Shown here: positions 13,640 through 25,456 of the stretch, one piece after another
Numbering within the stretch: position 1 is the first letter of the stretch
How the letters are laid out: each line of letters begins with the position of its first letter
DNA from: Unio delphinus
Lineage: Eukaryota; Mollusca; Bivalvia; Unionida; Unionidae
Assembly (NCBI GenBank): GCA_029339505.1
Contig: JAQISU010000070.1
Span: forward strand, 2,969,501 to 3,033,500
Length of the DNA: 64,000 nt
Direction: 5' to 3'
Made by a program: the position numbers and the translations under genes
The notes under the pieces: generated by a model
Databases searched by the model: none
What the model was told of the DNA's origin: nothing
What the model saw: only the letters and a program-made list of their open reading frames with translations

Positions 13640-14240
13640 GTTCATGCAAGAATGATAACAATCTCAAAATTTATTTGAAAGGCAATTCACAGTGGTACAA
13701 GATTGCTAACAATCTCAAGATTGATTAGAAAGGCAATTCACAGTAGTACAAGATTGCTAACAATCTCAAGATTGATTAGAAAGGCAATTCACAGTGGTAC
13801 AAGATTGCTAACAATCTCAAGATTGATTAGAAAGGCAATTCACAGTGGTACAAGATTGCTTACAATCTCGAGATTGATTAGAAAGGCAATTCACAATGGT
13901 ACAAGATTGCTAACAATCTCGAGATTGATTTGAAAGGCAATTCACAGTGGTACAAGATTGCTTACAATCTCGAGATTGATTAGAAAGGCAATTCACAATG
14001 GTACAAGATTGCTAACAATCTCGAGATTGATTTGAAAGGCAATTCACAGTGGTACAAGATTGCTTACAATCTCGAGATTGATTAGAAAGGCAATTCACAA
14101 TGGTACAAGATTGCTAACAATCTCAAGATTGATTAGAAAGGCAATTCACAGTGGTACAAGATTGCTAACAATCTTGAGATTGATTAGAAAGGCAATTCAC
14201 AGTGGTACAAGATTGCTAACAATCTCAAGATTGATTAAAA
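13640..14240. repeat. 51-bp minisatellite array
   Basis: About 12 copies of a 51-bp unit with 'ttcacagtggtacaagattg' and 'ctaacaatctcaagattgat'. Because 51 is a multiple of three, the array reads as an open frame of 17-residue repeats. I regard that as a by-product, because some units carry stops (gattgatttga). Confidence 0.95.
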
Positions 14241-14530
14241 GAACACTAAAATGTGTACATTATTTAGTTATTTTAGACAAAAAAATATCTTTCTTGAATT
14301 ATATTCAAAATATGGTTTAATTTTATAATTCTGATACATTTTGTAAACAGGAAGAATTCTGAAGTAAAGGTCATATGATCTTGATTAATTCATCTCCATT
14401 AGTTTTGTAAATTCAATGTGGATTCGCAGTTTTGCAAATTCAATGCTGACCCAGTTTTAAACAATCAATGTTTACATTCAATTTCATAATGATATGATTT
14501 CTATTTATTTTCAAGGAAAAGCAAGTGTAA

Positions 14531-14709
14531 AACAGAATAACTTTCTCTATAAAAATTTCACTTAACTGTATTTTAACAGAATAACTTTCTCTATAAAAAT
14601 TTCACTTAACTGTATTTTAACAGAATAACTTTCTCTATAAAAATTTCACTTAACTGTACTTTAACAGAATAACTTTCTCTATACAAATTTCACTTAATTG
14701 TATTTTAAC
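14531..14709. repeat. 44-bp tandem repeat, four copies
   Basis: Four near-identical 44-bp units beginning 'aacagaataactttctctat'. Confidence 0.95.
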
Positions 14710-14818
14710 AACAACTTATAGGAACATGCCTTTGCCTACTAGTATTGGCAATCCAACAATAGTGTGCCGAACTCAATGGACACCAAAATAAAGTCCATTT
14801 ATGCCTCAGTTAAGTTTA

Positions 14819-14885
<67 letters not shown>

Positions 14886-15449
14886 CATACAGGGGTTGAA
14901 TTTAACTCAAATTTCTTTGCAGCCAGAAGGACTAGTGTACTGAGAAATGTACTAGTCCTGCCAAACATTTACTAGTCCTGTCAACAAAACAATGTTACAC
15001 ACTTGTATTGCATTCCTCGATTTTCATTCAACTTTTGCTTTTTTGCCAGAGGTTGAACACCTATAAAACACCACATTTTGCCTGTCTTATAAGGCGGGAA
15101 TTGTGCCTTGTTTTGAAATATGACATATTCAAAGTAAGAAAATGTGTGGTACAGTGTCCTTTATATAAGAAAGTCCAAGCAAGAAACACGTTTCAAAATA
15201 TGAGTATCTGCCCTCTCTCCCCCCATTAAATGGCCTCTCCCTAATAAAGTCTTTACTTCAGTGGATATTCTGCAGGATCAAAGCAGTGGTTATTGTAAAC
15301 ACTGTTATAAAATATTAACATCAAAAGAGTAAACAAACGCTGATGTTGATAAACAAAACTTACTAGCCATTCGGACTAATAACATTACGATAGTTACTAG
15401 TCCGACAGGAAATCTACTACATACATACATACATACATACATACATACA

Positions 15450-15480
<31 letters not shown>

Positions 15481-16250
15481 GTTCATTCAAGTGTTGGTAC
15501 AAAGCAATTTGATATATCAAAATATGTTGGTATATGACAATGTGATCTATGGTGTATTATTACACATAAATAAAGTACCGTTTTGAAAGCAGGCTATGTG
15601 TCAATAGTAGGCTATCACTATCTAAATCAGTGATGACCTTTCACTGATTAACCATTAGCAATATAAGAAAATAACAAGAAAACATAATAATCCCCATTTT
15701 TATAAATGAATTTTAACATGCTACACAATTTCTAAATCCTCTCTGCTCTCCCTTTTATCTATCTTTCTCTCTCACACACACACACACACACATACACACA
15801 CACAATGATGGTAATCTCTTACAATGTATAACTTGGGTATAGCTAAATAGTTCTTGATGATCTACAAACAGTTGATCTAATAACTGTGTGCATACGAATT
15901 ATGATCATAAATGGTTTGGAAATTTCAAAATCTTGTATGAACAATTGGAAAAGACTGAACAAAATGACAAACTCTTCTCTCATGTTCCAAAACACAACTT
16001 AAATTTGCATATTTCAGTAATACTTACTGGTATATCCTGGCAAGTGTCAGAATTGGACAAATAAGGAATGATCCCTTTTGAATTTGACAAAAAATGAATG
16101 ATCCCTTTAATTTCATTATTATGTTTAGTTTAATTTTTCGCTGTATTCGTGGTAGTGAAACAAACACGATTTTCTATTATGTTCTAAGTGTACAGAAAAA
16201 GGAGAATTGATGTAGTATAATGCATTTTATTAAACAAACATTTTTACTCA
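14710..16250. other. Unique spacer with several microsatellites
   Basis: Contains an uninterrupted TA run (14823-14878), a CATA tetranucleotide run (about 15417-15478) and a CA run (about 15772-15803). Between the first two lie short 'actagtcc' phrases in both orientations (around 14930-14985 and 15360-15412). No gene recognised. Confidence 0.7.
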
Positions 16251-16420
16251 GAAGGCAAGTTTTACTGAATCTGGTACTGTAGTATCATTTATTTTCGTTG
16301 GGCTCAATTTTCGTGGTTTTGTAAAAAAAGGAATTTTCGTGGGGACGTAAATTTGTGGTTTCACCTGTCAAATTTTGCATATTATAAGGTAGTTAATTTC
16401 ATGGTTTAACCTCTACAAGT
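16251..16420 (+). repeat. Dispersed repeat with 'tactgtagtatcat' and 'ttttcgtgg' phrases
   Basis: A 170-bp stretch with 'tactgtagtatcat' followed by repeated 'attttcgtgg' phrases. A diverged copy in inverse orientation lies at about 23895-24030, so the pair flanks the DIRS element as an imperfect inverted repeat. This looks like a dispersed non-autonomous element family, but I cannot name it. Confidence 0.55.
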
Positions 16421-16601
16421 ACCCCAAATAAAGAATACAAAAGAATAAAACGATGCCGACGCAAACGGCGGTCACATTAATGTTTAAAACAATACTACCA
16501 CCTGTATGAGTACATATCTAAGACCCGGCAAGTTCAATACTTACGTGTTTTTGACCAAGTGATTAACATCTGTCAAAGCAGACTCAGCCAACAACACTAA
16601 A

Positions 16602-16810
16602 AGCAAATTTTGTAGTAAATTATGTTTCTCCGAGAATACTTACCCAATCACATTACTTTAGGGATATTAGCCTGCTACCTCGCGAATCCAGCCCTACCAA
16701 AAGACGAAAATTCGTCTTTCCTGTCTATGTCATATAGACAAAGGGCAATAACTCTTGCCCATTACCTCCCCTTGCCGCCCGTTAGGTGTCGCTTCTTTAG
16801 TTTTTAAGCT
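16602..16810 (+). repeat. DIRS left inverted terminal repeat
   Basis: Contains 'cccaatcacattactttagg' and 'gctacctcgcgaatccagcc', and matches the reverse complement of 23539-23728 over most of its length. The outermost about 35 bp differ between the two ends (ccgagaatactta versus cctttgaatacgtt), as is usual for DIRS termini. Confidence 0.9.
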
Positions 16811-16865
16811 GAGCGATATATAAAACACGAGGATGCTCGCATGGCGGGGTGGTTGGGAGGGTTTC

Positions 16866-16962
16866 TTAGTAATGTGATTGGGTAAGTATTCTCGGAGAAA
16901 CATAATTTACTACAAAATTTGCTTTCTCCTTTGAATACGTTCCCCAATCACATTACTTTAGG
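16866..16962 (+). repeat. DIRS internal complementary region
   Basis: The first part (gtaatgtgattgggtaagta, then the rest through ctacaaaatttg) is complementary to the outer left terminus. The second part (ttctcctttgaatacgttcc, on through cattactttagg) is complementary to the outer right terminus. It therefore represents the two ends joined in a circle, and in DIRS elements it serves as template to restore the termini. Confidence 0.85.
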
Positions 16963-17543
16963 AGAATAAGTAATAGGAGGAGGGAATGCGGAGCATCCGA
17001 CCTCCACACGGGTATCCTCTAGGGAATGATGGTTGGATTCCCCATGTGAATGATAACCCGGTCTCCTAATTTTCAATCAGCAACACAGCCCAGGGTCACG
17101 TGATATGTGACCCTTTTATACGGTTAAGAAGATAGATATTGAAATCTTCTTACCTACGAAAATTTATCTGGCGAATCCAGCGAAGCTAATAGGCTGTGCT
17201 GATTGTTGTACATGAGTCTGGTGGGCGTCTGGGCTGCCCAACACCGGACCTACTAGAATCAATGTTTGCCTCTGCGAGTACAAACTTGAAGATGAAACTG
17301 TAGAAGGTTGACTCTGCATGTCAGCCAACAGCTTCTATAAGGTGACTGATTTGCGAATTCTCAAAGTACGCCGAGCGTATAACCCACTACAGCCATGAAG
17401 CAAGGGCTTGAATGGTGATGTCTCATATCCCAGCTATCACCAGAAAAAAGAGGTGCTTGTATGTGACCTGACTCACCTCTATGCATTGAAATGGTGCTAG
17501 AGTGCCCAAACAGGATCTTACATGGCTGTTGATCCTGACTTAT

Positions 17544-17735
17544 CTATAAAGAAAGCGAGCTAATGACGACTCGTTGATCGCCAATGTATGGTAATCTATT
17601 TTGGACTACGAAGCCTGGCTGCGTCAAGAGGACCATCAAACCCTCTGATCGGAACGGAAGAGAGTTCGGGTCACTAGAAAGGACATGTAACTCGCTCACC
17701 CTGCATGCTGAAGCTAAGGCTATCAAGAAACCCAA
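17544..17735 (-). pseudogene. DIRS tyrosine recombinase remnant
   Basis: The minus strand reads GFLIALASACRVSELHVLSS, the tyrosine-recombinase helix that carries the first catalytic Arg (S-x-CR-x-SEL). Downstream toward 16980 I cannot find the later His-x-x-Arg and Tyr boxes in an intact frame, so the enzyme is broken. Confidence 0.7.
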
Positions 17736-17908
17736 TTTGTATGATAGTAGCTTTAACTAATCGTGGGTTAAAGACTCAATACTGTCTGAATTGAGTCATG
17801 TTAAAACCAAGGACAGATTCCATTTGGAAACAGGGTGAGGGATATAAGTCGATTGAATTTTTTTTTTTTTTTTTTTTTTAAATGTCTAAAAGATCTGACA
17901 AATCTTTG

Positions 17909-18877
17909 TCATGGCTGATAGCACATGTACCAGAATGGCGGAATGTGTCTGATATCATGGAGCGGTAACATTTGAGAATAACTGGAGCCAGATGTTTCTC
18001 CTCGAAAAGCCAGAGAAAAGTTGGCCAGTTGAGGGATTGTGACACTCAGAGGAACAATGTGAATGATATGGTACCAGTCTCTGAAAACATGCCACTTGCC
18101 CTCGTAAACCTTCAGAGTAGAGGGCCTTCTTGCTCTCGAGATTCTCTCCGCAATCAAAGATTTAAATTGTTTGTCTTGCAAGGCTGTCTGGACAAGAGCC
18201 AAGCTTGAACAAAAAGACGGTCCGGACAGGGGTGGAACACCCCTGGCCGTGGTTGCTTGTGAATACTTGTGCTGACTGTAATCTTCCTGGTTAGATCTAT
18301 CGCCTAGATTGAGTAGATCGGAGACCCAGTAGTTGTTCCATCTGAGAAGGGTAATCAGAACCATCTGACAATTCTGACCCCTTAACTTCTGGATTAATTC
18401 CAGTACCAAGACCGTGGGAGGGTAGGAGAATGACCACAACCCTTCCCAGGTGATTGATCGAGCATCCACAACCCAAGCTTCTGGGTCTGGAACCTGTGAG
18501 ATGAAAGGTGGAGAATTTGCTATTCCACCTTGTTGCAAAAGATCAATCATCGGACGTCTCCAAAGTGTGTCGATTGGAAGAAAGTCCGATTGATGGAGTG
18601 ACCATTCTGTGTGTCTGAATTGTACATTGAGGTGGAGATTGTCGAACCAATGTAGAAACTGCCAGTTCAGATTGCACAGGTCTGGTGATTGGTGTCCCCT
18701 TGTTTTGAGGCAAGGCACCACCACAATGTTGTCTGACATAATGAGGGCAGTTTGTAATAAGAGTTGATCCTGCCCGAAATGAAAGGCATTGATGACAGCC
18801 GTTATTTCTGAAAGGTTGATGTGCAAAGGGCTCGCCCCTGGCACCCACGTGCCGCTGACAGTATCTAAGTCCGGCAA
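17909..18877 (-). pseudogene. DIRS RNase H and start of the recombinase, partial
   Basis: A 322-residue open stretch on the minus strand. The first about 90 residues match a DIRS RNase H (HINLSEITAVINAF, SDNIVVV). A post-RNase H segment follows (TEWSLHQSDF, PDPEAWVVDA, ITWEGLWSFSYPPTVLVLEL), then the recombinase N-terminal domain (SRARRPSTLKVYEGKWHVF). The usual linker ending in an 'AD-x-LSR' box before TEWSLH is missing, which indicates an internal deletion. The frame breaks before the catalytic Arg segment at 17544-17735. Confidence 0.75.
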
Positions 18878-19526
18878 CAGGTGGGCACCCCAACCGTAGG
18901 TATTAGTGGCGGAACATACCGTTATCCCCTTGGGGTATCTCCAGAGTAATCCCTGTGGACAGCCTACAGGGGTTGTGCCATTGACTCAAGAATGATCGTA
19001 TCTCAGGCGTGAGCATGACTGTTTTCTGGGATCGAAGGGACTTGAAAATGGCGCAATTACGCTAGCAAAGTCCTTTGTAAAGGGCGCCTAAAAGGACGGC
19101 TGAGAGGGATCAAGTCTGCTGCCGCATTGAATAATCCGAGGATCTGCAACTCTCTCGCTAAAATGCGCATCCTGTCGGAAACGGACTCTACGAGTGCAAT
19201 TATCTGGATGATCGCAAACTCAAAGAAGCCTTACCAGATTCAGATCGGGAGAAACTCCACACCCAGATGGACCAAAATCCGGATTGGACAGAGATCAGAC
19301 TTTATCCAGTTCACGAGAAAGCCTATATGACGTAAAGTGATATAAGATCGTTTCTGCCTTTGAGCAGAGTAGAACTTGACAGATGTTACTGGAGGATGTC
19401 ATCCAAATATACTGCCGACGCAATAGATGAAGTCGAGCGGAACAGGGTGACGACGTAATCCATAACCTTGGTACTAGCCCAAGGGCTTAAATTTAGGCCA
19501 AAAGGTATGACATGGAACTGATAAGC

Positions 19527-19865
19527 CTAGTCCCGACAAGCACAACGGAAAATGTCCGCAACTCGTGGGATAGGGACGTGAAATGTGCGTCGGTCATATC
19601 TAGCCAGCATATGATGGGGTTTAAGCGACGTGCCCTTCAGACATGCGTCACGACGTATCAGGTCTAGGTTGGCAGAAGCAGTCAGCGTATTGGCCATGGA
19701 ATGGTGAGCTGCCCTGTTAAGAACCCTAGCTAACCGGGCCGTCGAATCCCAAGCATGTTCATTGCCAGATTTATCAGCGATCCTGAAAATGGCTAGGGAG
19801 GCTAGATCTAACAGTGAAGACGTAGCGACTACATTTCGAACCAGCTTGGACTTGGCATTGAACAC
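19527..19865 (-). pseudogene. DIRS Gag C-terminal remnant
   Basis: A 112-residue minus-strand open stretch with ARVLNRAAHHSMANTLTASA and LDLIRRDACLKGTSLKPHHM, typical of the conserved C-terminal part of DIRS ORF1 (Gag-like). Position upstream of RNase H fits the element's gene order. It is separated by stops and frame changes from the repeat-rich N-terminal part at 20040-22400. Confidence 0.6.
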
Positions 19866-20039
19866 CGTTTAGTCCACTTTATAAGACAATGGAGCAGACA
19901 TATGGACTGCTGCCATATTTTTATCCAGAGCCGGGACCTCAGTACTGAACGCAACGGAGTGAGTTTTGTACCATCGACCTGAAAACGACGCTGGTACTTG
20001 GCTTTCAGAAAAGAAAAACCTTAGCAATTCCTGGATCCC

Positions 20040-22400
20040 CTATACGTGTCGACAGACGGTCATTAATTTCCTTAATTTTGTCGACTGGGGAAGGAGGCGG
20101 AAGGATAGAGTCTCTTCCCCCTCATCCAGATCGACCGACGCTCTAACCTTATAGTCGGTAATGGCAGCAGGAGGTGGAGGGCATTCTGAAGGGGCCAACA
20201 CCCTATAAATTTCCTCCACTGCGGCTTTGAAGCTGAACTCAGTCCGTTCCATAGTTGGATCTGCATACCGCTGATTTGCCTGCGACTCATCGCACTCACT
20301 ATGTGCATAATCTTGCTCTGGTAAAGCATCCATATCAGGGTAATGCATACCAGGTGGCATAGATGACTCGATTCCATCATCTCTGATAAAGGCATTCACT
20401 CTCCCTTGTGGATGAGCTGTTAGCCTATGGACGGCCGGCAATGCCGAATGAATTGATTGGCATATGTTTGGCCTGAATGACTGCGACGGGCCGGCTATGA
20501 CCGGCACCGACCGCTCGAATGGTCGGGTTGGATCGAGAGATTCCTCGCCAACTATCTGTGTCATGGTAGTGATATGTAACCGGTAGTACGGATTGACAGA
20601 CGGAAACATCATTAGAATCTTCGTCAATCCGATTTGTGTGGATTGCGGTATGATAAAAGTCCCCGTGCTGGTACAGCGGTATAGTCGGATGGACTGGTAT
20701 AAGACTAAAATCTCCATACGGTTGGACGACCGGTGCCTGTTGGGCTGGACGGCCGGAGCCGGATGAACGGTCAGTGCCGGCAAGTGTCGGCTGAAAGCTT
20801 GGCTGGACGACCAGTGCCATATGGGCTGAACGGTCATTGCCGGAACGCCCGGTGCCGGTTAGTGCCGGCTGGAAGGTCTGCTGGATGACCGGTGCCATAT
20901 GGGCTGAACGGTCATTGCCGGATGGACGCCCGGTGCCGGATGGTGCCGACTGTAAGGTAATAACAGTTACATAATGCTTATGTAGTGCGTCCAGCACTGC
21001 GCGCCCATCTACCATTCGCTCAGAGGGAATGTTGGTTCTGGTACAGCTTGCATATCTGTACAGCATACAAGGTGACTTAGATGACGCAATTCTGTCATAA
21101 TTGACACTTTCACTAAATCTCCCTTGTGGAGAAGCCGTGAACATATGGACGGCCGGCACTGCCGGCTGATTGAACTGGCGGATGGTCGGCCTGAAAGACC
21201 TGTTCTGGTAAAGCTGTCATATCTGGGTAGCGCATACCAAGTGGCATAGATAACTCAATTCCGTCACCTCTGATAATGTCACTAATTCTCCCTTGTTTTA
21301 AAATCACACCGTCACGTATTTGACATGACGGGAGGTGTACACCGGCAATACCGACTAATTTGTCTGGTATATGGTCGGCCGGAATGTCGGCGAAGGTCCG
21401 CTATGACCGGCACCTGCCTCTCGAATGGTCTGATTGGAGGGAGATTCATCTATAACATTTCTCTCATGGTAGTGATATGTAACCAGTAGTGTAGATTGAC
21501 TGACGGGTACATCACTATAATCTCCGTAAATCCGATGTACAGCCGGTGCAGGTTGATGCCGGCTGGAAGACCGGTGCCATTTGGGCTTAACAGTCGTTGC
21601 CGGATGGTCGGCCGGTGCCGGTTGATGCCGGCTGGAAGGTCTGCTGGACGACCGGTGCCATTTGGGCTGAACGGTCGCTGCCGGATGGACGGCCGGTGCA
21701 GGTTGATGCCGGCTGGAAGGTTGGCTGGACGACCGGTGCCATTTGGGCTGAACGGTCCTTGCCGGATGGACGGCCGGTGCCGGTTGATACCGGCTGGAAG
21801 GTCGGCTGGACGACCGGTGCCAATTGGGCTGAACGGTCGTTGCCGGCTGGACGGCCGGTGCCGGTTGATGCCGGCTGGAAGGTCGGCTGGACGACCGGTG
21901 CCATTTGGGCTGAACGGTCGTTGCCGTATGGACGGCCGGTGCCTGTCGACGCAGGCTGGAAGGTCGGCTGGCCGGCCGGTGCCATTTGGGCTGAACGGCC
22001 GGTGCCTGTTGATGCAAGCTGGAAGGTCGGCTGGCCGTCTGGTGCCATTTGGGCTGAACGGACGGTGCCGGATGGACGGTTAATGCCGGTTTGCCTGCTG
22101 AAGTGCCAGCTGAACTGACGGTGTCGGCTGGACTGACAGCTGGAAGGCCGGCGAAAGTGCATATTAAAATGGATCCAATTGATCCAGCATAGACTCCATG
22201 CGTCCGGACTTACAGGCCCGAAAGCCATGCACGGATCTGCGGTGAAATTTACACCCACTGGGCAGCCTAAACCATGTCAACATAATTTCCTCCATTTCCA
22301 CATTGCCAACACCCATTTTGCCATTCATGCCTTCGTTGTCAACTTTGCTTACTGAAACGACAAAAGAAGAGAACAAAGCACAAATTAAAAAATTCAGCAT
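20040..22400 (-). pseudogene. DIRS Gag N-terminal region, swollen by a minisatellite
   Basis: Overlapping minus-strand open stretches (20040-20837, 20425-21159, 21113-21307, 21355-22017, 22164-22400) lie where the Gag N-terminus should be. Most of this is taken up by an 81-bp tandem repeat. Being divisible by three and free of stops, the repeat yields open frames on both strands (for example Pro/Ser/Gln-rich repeats). A plausible original start is near 22330 (a stretch reading MGVGNVEMEEIMLTWFRLPS). No intact Gag can be assembled. Confidence 0.45.
20690..22080. repeat. 81-bp GC-rich minisatellite inside the DIRS element
   Basis: Clear tandem 81-bp units at 21560-22060 with 'ggccggtgccggttgatgcc' and 'gaccggtgccatttgggctg', and a less regular run at 20690-20950. 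The composition is much richer in GC than any other repeat in the window. Confidence 0.85.
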
Positions 22401-23330
22401 ATTATTAATTCGATAATACTATAACCGTTATTAACGGAGTAGTCAAATTATTCCGTGCCATGTTAACTCTTAATGACAACACTAGTTATCGCCGTAAGCG
22501 TGTTGCAATGGTTCGTTCAAGACGAAGTCTACTGAAACGAAAAAGATGATAAACAAAGCACAATTAGCAATTCAGCACGCTATTAAGTCGCTATTACCAT
22601 AACCGTAACTAATGGAGGAAGTGAAATGATTTAGTGTCGCATGAACTCATGACTACAACATGAATTCCGCCAAAGCACAAATTAAAAATTCAGCATATTA
22701 TTAATTCGATAATACTATAACCGTTATTAACGGAGTAGTCAAATTATTCCGTGCCATGTTAACTCTTAATGACAACACTAGTTATCGCCGTGAGCGTGTT
22801 GCCATGGTTCGTTCAAGACGAAGTCTACTGAAACGAAAAAGATGATAAACAAAGCACAATTAGCAATTCAGCACGCTATTAAGTCGCTATTACCATAACC
22901 GTAACTAACGGAGGAAGCGAAATGATTTAGTGTCGCGTGAACTTGTGACTACAACACGAAATTCCGCCATTAATAGTCGCAACTGGTCGTTCAGAGACGA
23001 AGTCTACTGAAACGGAGAAAAAGATAAACAAAGCACAAATTAAAAATTCAGTACGCTATTAAGTCGCTATTCCATAACCGTAACTAACGGAGGAAGCGAA
23101 ATGATTAAGTGTTGCGTGAACTCGTGACTACAAGACGAAGTTCGCCATTAAAGTCGCAAATTGGTCGTTCAAAGACTTTTTTGAAGTCTACTGAAACGTC
23201 AAAGAAGATAAATAAAGCACACATTATCAATGCAGCACGTTATTAGTCGCTAATATCGTAAACATTACATACGGAATAAGCGAAATTATTGAGTGCTACA
23301 TGTATTACATGCTAGTACCGCCATAAGCGT
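22345..23330. repeat. About 180-bp tandem repeat at the 5' end of the DIRS element
   Basis: Five imperfect copies of an about 180-bp block with the landmarks 'ctactgaaacg', 'acaaagcacaatt', 'cataaccgtaactaacggag' and 'gtcgttca'. Landmarks recur at about 22350, 22530, 22828, 23007 and 23190, plus a shortened unit at 22670. It sits between the right terminus and the Gag remnant, where the leader of a minus-strand element would be. Confidence 0.8.
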
Positions 23331-23538
23331 GCTTTGACCACGTTGCAACCTGGTCCGAAGTCTAGAAAAGGTGACAAAGTCACTCAAATTGGAAAATATT
23401 GTAAAATAATGTATACGACCTGTAGAGGAATGATTATCCAACACAGTAATTCCAAATTTAACTTCGGATGGTCAGAATTTACACTAAGATGGCTTGGATT
23501 CATTGGAGGTCTAATTGTACGTGTTTTCGCGTACAGCG

Positions 23539-23728
23539 AAGCTAAAAAACTAAAGAAGCGACACCTAACGGGGCGGCAAGGGGAGGTAATGGGCAAGAGT
23601 TATCGCCCTTTGTCTATATGACATAGACAGGAAAGACGAATTTTCGTCTTTTGGTAGGGCTGGATTCGCGAGGTAGCAGGCTAATATCCCTAAAGTAATG
23701 TGATTGGGGAACGTATTCAAAGGAGAAA
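23539..23728 (-). repeat. DIRS right inverted terminal repeat
   Basis: Reverse complement of the left terminus, with the outer end 'aacgtattcaaaggagaaa'. The flanking host DNA 'aacaatacttccacct...gagcacatatc' (23728 onward) resembles, in the same orientation, 16489-16530 on the other side. Confidence 0.88.
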
Positions 23729-23894
23729 CAATACTTCCACCTATGTGAGCACATATCAAACACCCATCAGGATTAATCAGTTTCGCCATGTTTTCGTTTG
23801 AGTGTTTAGTATTACTATTGTTTGAATATGTTATGCTTTTTCTATATTTTCTCTCTATCCTTACTTAAATGAAACACTGTAAAAAAAAAAAAAC

Positions 23895-24035
23895 GGGTCG
23901 GGAATGGGGGGGGGGGGAATCATCAACCTATGTGGCTCATTTTTCGTTGGGGATTTAAATTCGTGGTTTGTGGCAACCACGAAAACCATTAAAATTGATC
24001 CCCCAAGAATACTGATGATACTACAGTATTTCATA
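23895..24035 (-). repeat. Dispersed repeat, inverted partner of 16251-16420
   Basis: In reverse complement it reads 'tactgtagtatcat', then a segment with cgtggtt and ccacaaaccacgaa. Diverged from its partner but with the same order of landmarks. Confidence 0.5.
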
Positions 24036-24059
24036 ATCCACACAGCAAATTCATCATAA

Positions 24060-24478
24060 CTCCTGTCAAACTTATCAACAACTGTCATATTACTTTTGGG
24101 CTTGCTGTCAAAATCATAAAGAACTGTCATATTACTTTTGGGCTTGATGTCAAAATCATAAACAAATGTTGTATTACCCATGGGCTTGATGTCAAAATCA
24201 TAAAGAACTGTCATATTATTTTTGGGCTTGATGTCAAAATCATAAAGAACTGTCATATTACTTTTGGGCTTGATGTCAAAATCATAAAGAACTGTCATAT
24301 TACTTTTGGGCTTGATGTCAAATTCATAAAGAACTGTCATATTACTTTTGGGCTTGATGTCAAAATCATAAAGAACTGTCATATTACTTTTGGGCTTGAT
24401 GTCAAAATCATAAACAAATGTTGTATTACCCATGGGCTTACTGTCCAATTCATAAACAAATGTTGTATTACCTTAGGG
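24060..24478. repeat. 42-bp minisatellite array
   Basis: About ten 42-bp units with 'catattacttttgggcttga' and 'tgtcaaaatcataaagaact'. The minus strand reads as 14-residue repeats, which I regard as a by-product. Confidence 0.95.
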
Positions 24479-24976
24479 CTTGCTTTGCTCAGACAATAAT
24501 AAATTGTACAACATTTTCATAAGATATGAATCCCAGTCAATATTTGATTCATCAGATGATTCAGTCATCTTTTAGCTTGCTTAGGTGAGACCAATACTTT
24601 AACTGGTTTGCATAATTCCACCACATTTGTTTCAGTGTCTTTAGTGTATCTCAGTCTGTAGCTGACAGCTGACGACATCATCACTACGGAAATCTCAACC
24701 TGACAGGATTCTGAAATGAAATCCAATAAAATGACAGTAGGATAAACTGCTTAATAAGGCCTCAGTCTCATAAAGTCACACTATAAATGGGAGCAAATTC
24801 TAAAGAAATTCTGTCAAAATCATAAATAACTTAGTTCAATGATATAAATATTGGTGTGACTCTGCATAACGTTTGACAAAATGCTTAACCATACAAAATT
24901 AGAAAGATAAAAATTCTGGTTAATTTTTTTAAAAAAAGACACAAACGGAATTAGTTTACATCAGTATTCTCTGATA
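24479..24976. other. Unique spacer
   Basis: AT-rich single-copy DNA between two arrays. Nothing recognised. Confidence 0.5.
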
Positions 24977-25456
24977 TGGTTATAATTATATAAAGCAATT
25001 AGGTTATAATTGTATAAAGCAATTAGGTTATAATTATATAAAGCAATTAGGTTATAATTGTATAAAGCAATTAGGTTATAATTATATAAAGCAATTAGGT
25101 TATAATTATATAAAGCAATTTGGTTATAATTATATAAAGCAATTAGGTTATAATTATATAAAGCAATTAGGTTATAATTATATAAAGCAATTTGGTTATA
25201 ATTGTATAAAGCAATTAGGTTATAATTATATAAAGCAATTAGGTTATAATTATATAAAGCAATTAGGTTATAATTCTATAAAGCAATTAGGTTATAATTA
25301 TATAAAGCAATTAGGTTATAATTATATAAAGCAATTTGGTTATAAATATATAAAGCAATTAGGTTATAATTATATAAAGCAATTAGGTTATAATTGTATA
25401 AAGCAATTAGGTTATAATTGTATAAAGCAATTTGGTTATAATTACATAAAGCAAAT
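24977..25456. repeat. 24-bp minisatellite array
   Basis: Twenty near-identical copies of a 24-bp unit 'ggttataattatataaagca' plus atta. Confidence 0.95.

Larger units (their letters stand above)
16602..23728 (-). mobile_element. DIRS-type tyrosine-recombinase retrotransposon, decayed
   Basis: It has the diagnostic DIRS arrangement: inverted terminal repeats (16602-16810 and 23539-23728) and an internal complementary region (about 16866-16962). The first half of that region is complementary to the outer edge of the left terminus, and its second half to the outer edge of the right terminus. Minus-strand remnants of Gag, RNase H and tyrosine recombinase lie in the expected order. There is room for only about 600 bp between the Gag and RNase H remnants and I see no reverse transcriptase motifs, so that domain appears lost. 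DIRS elements integrate through a circular intermediate and leave no target duplication, which fits the lack of one here. Confidence 0.85.

Noticed and set aside
13703..14320. Open frames of 17-residue repeats (LLTISRLIRKAIHSGTR type)
   Set aside because: Result of a 51-bp satellite unit lacking stops in one frame; some units carry stops and there is no start or splice context.
21496..22118. Plus-strand frames of 173-195 residues rich in Gly, Arg and Pro
   Set aside because: Antisense reading of the 81-bp GC-rich minisatellite within a minus-strand DIRS element.
23861..24448. 195-residue minus-strand frame of 14-residue repeats
   Set aside because: By-product of the 42-bp array; it runs on into the dispersed repeat and poly-A/poly-G tracts.
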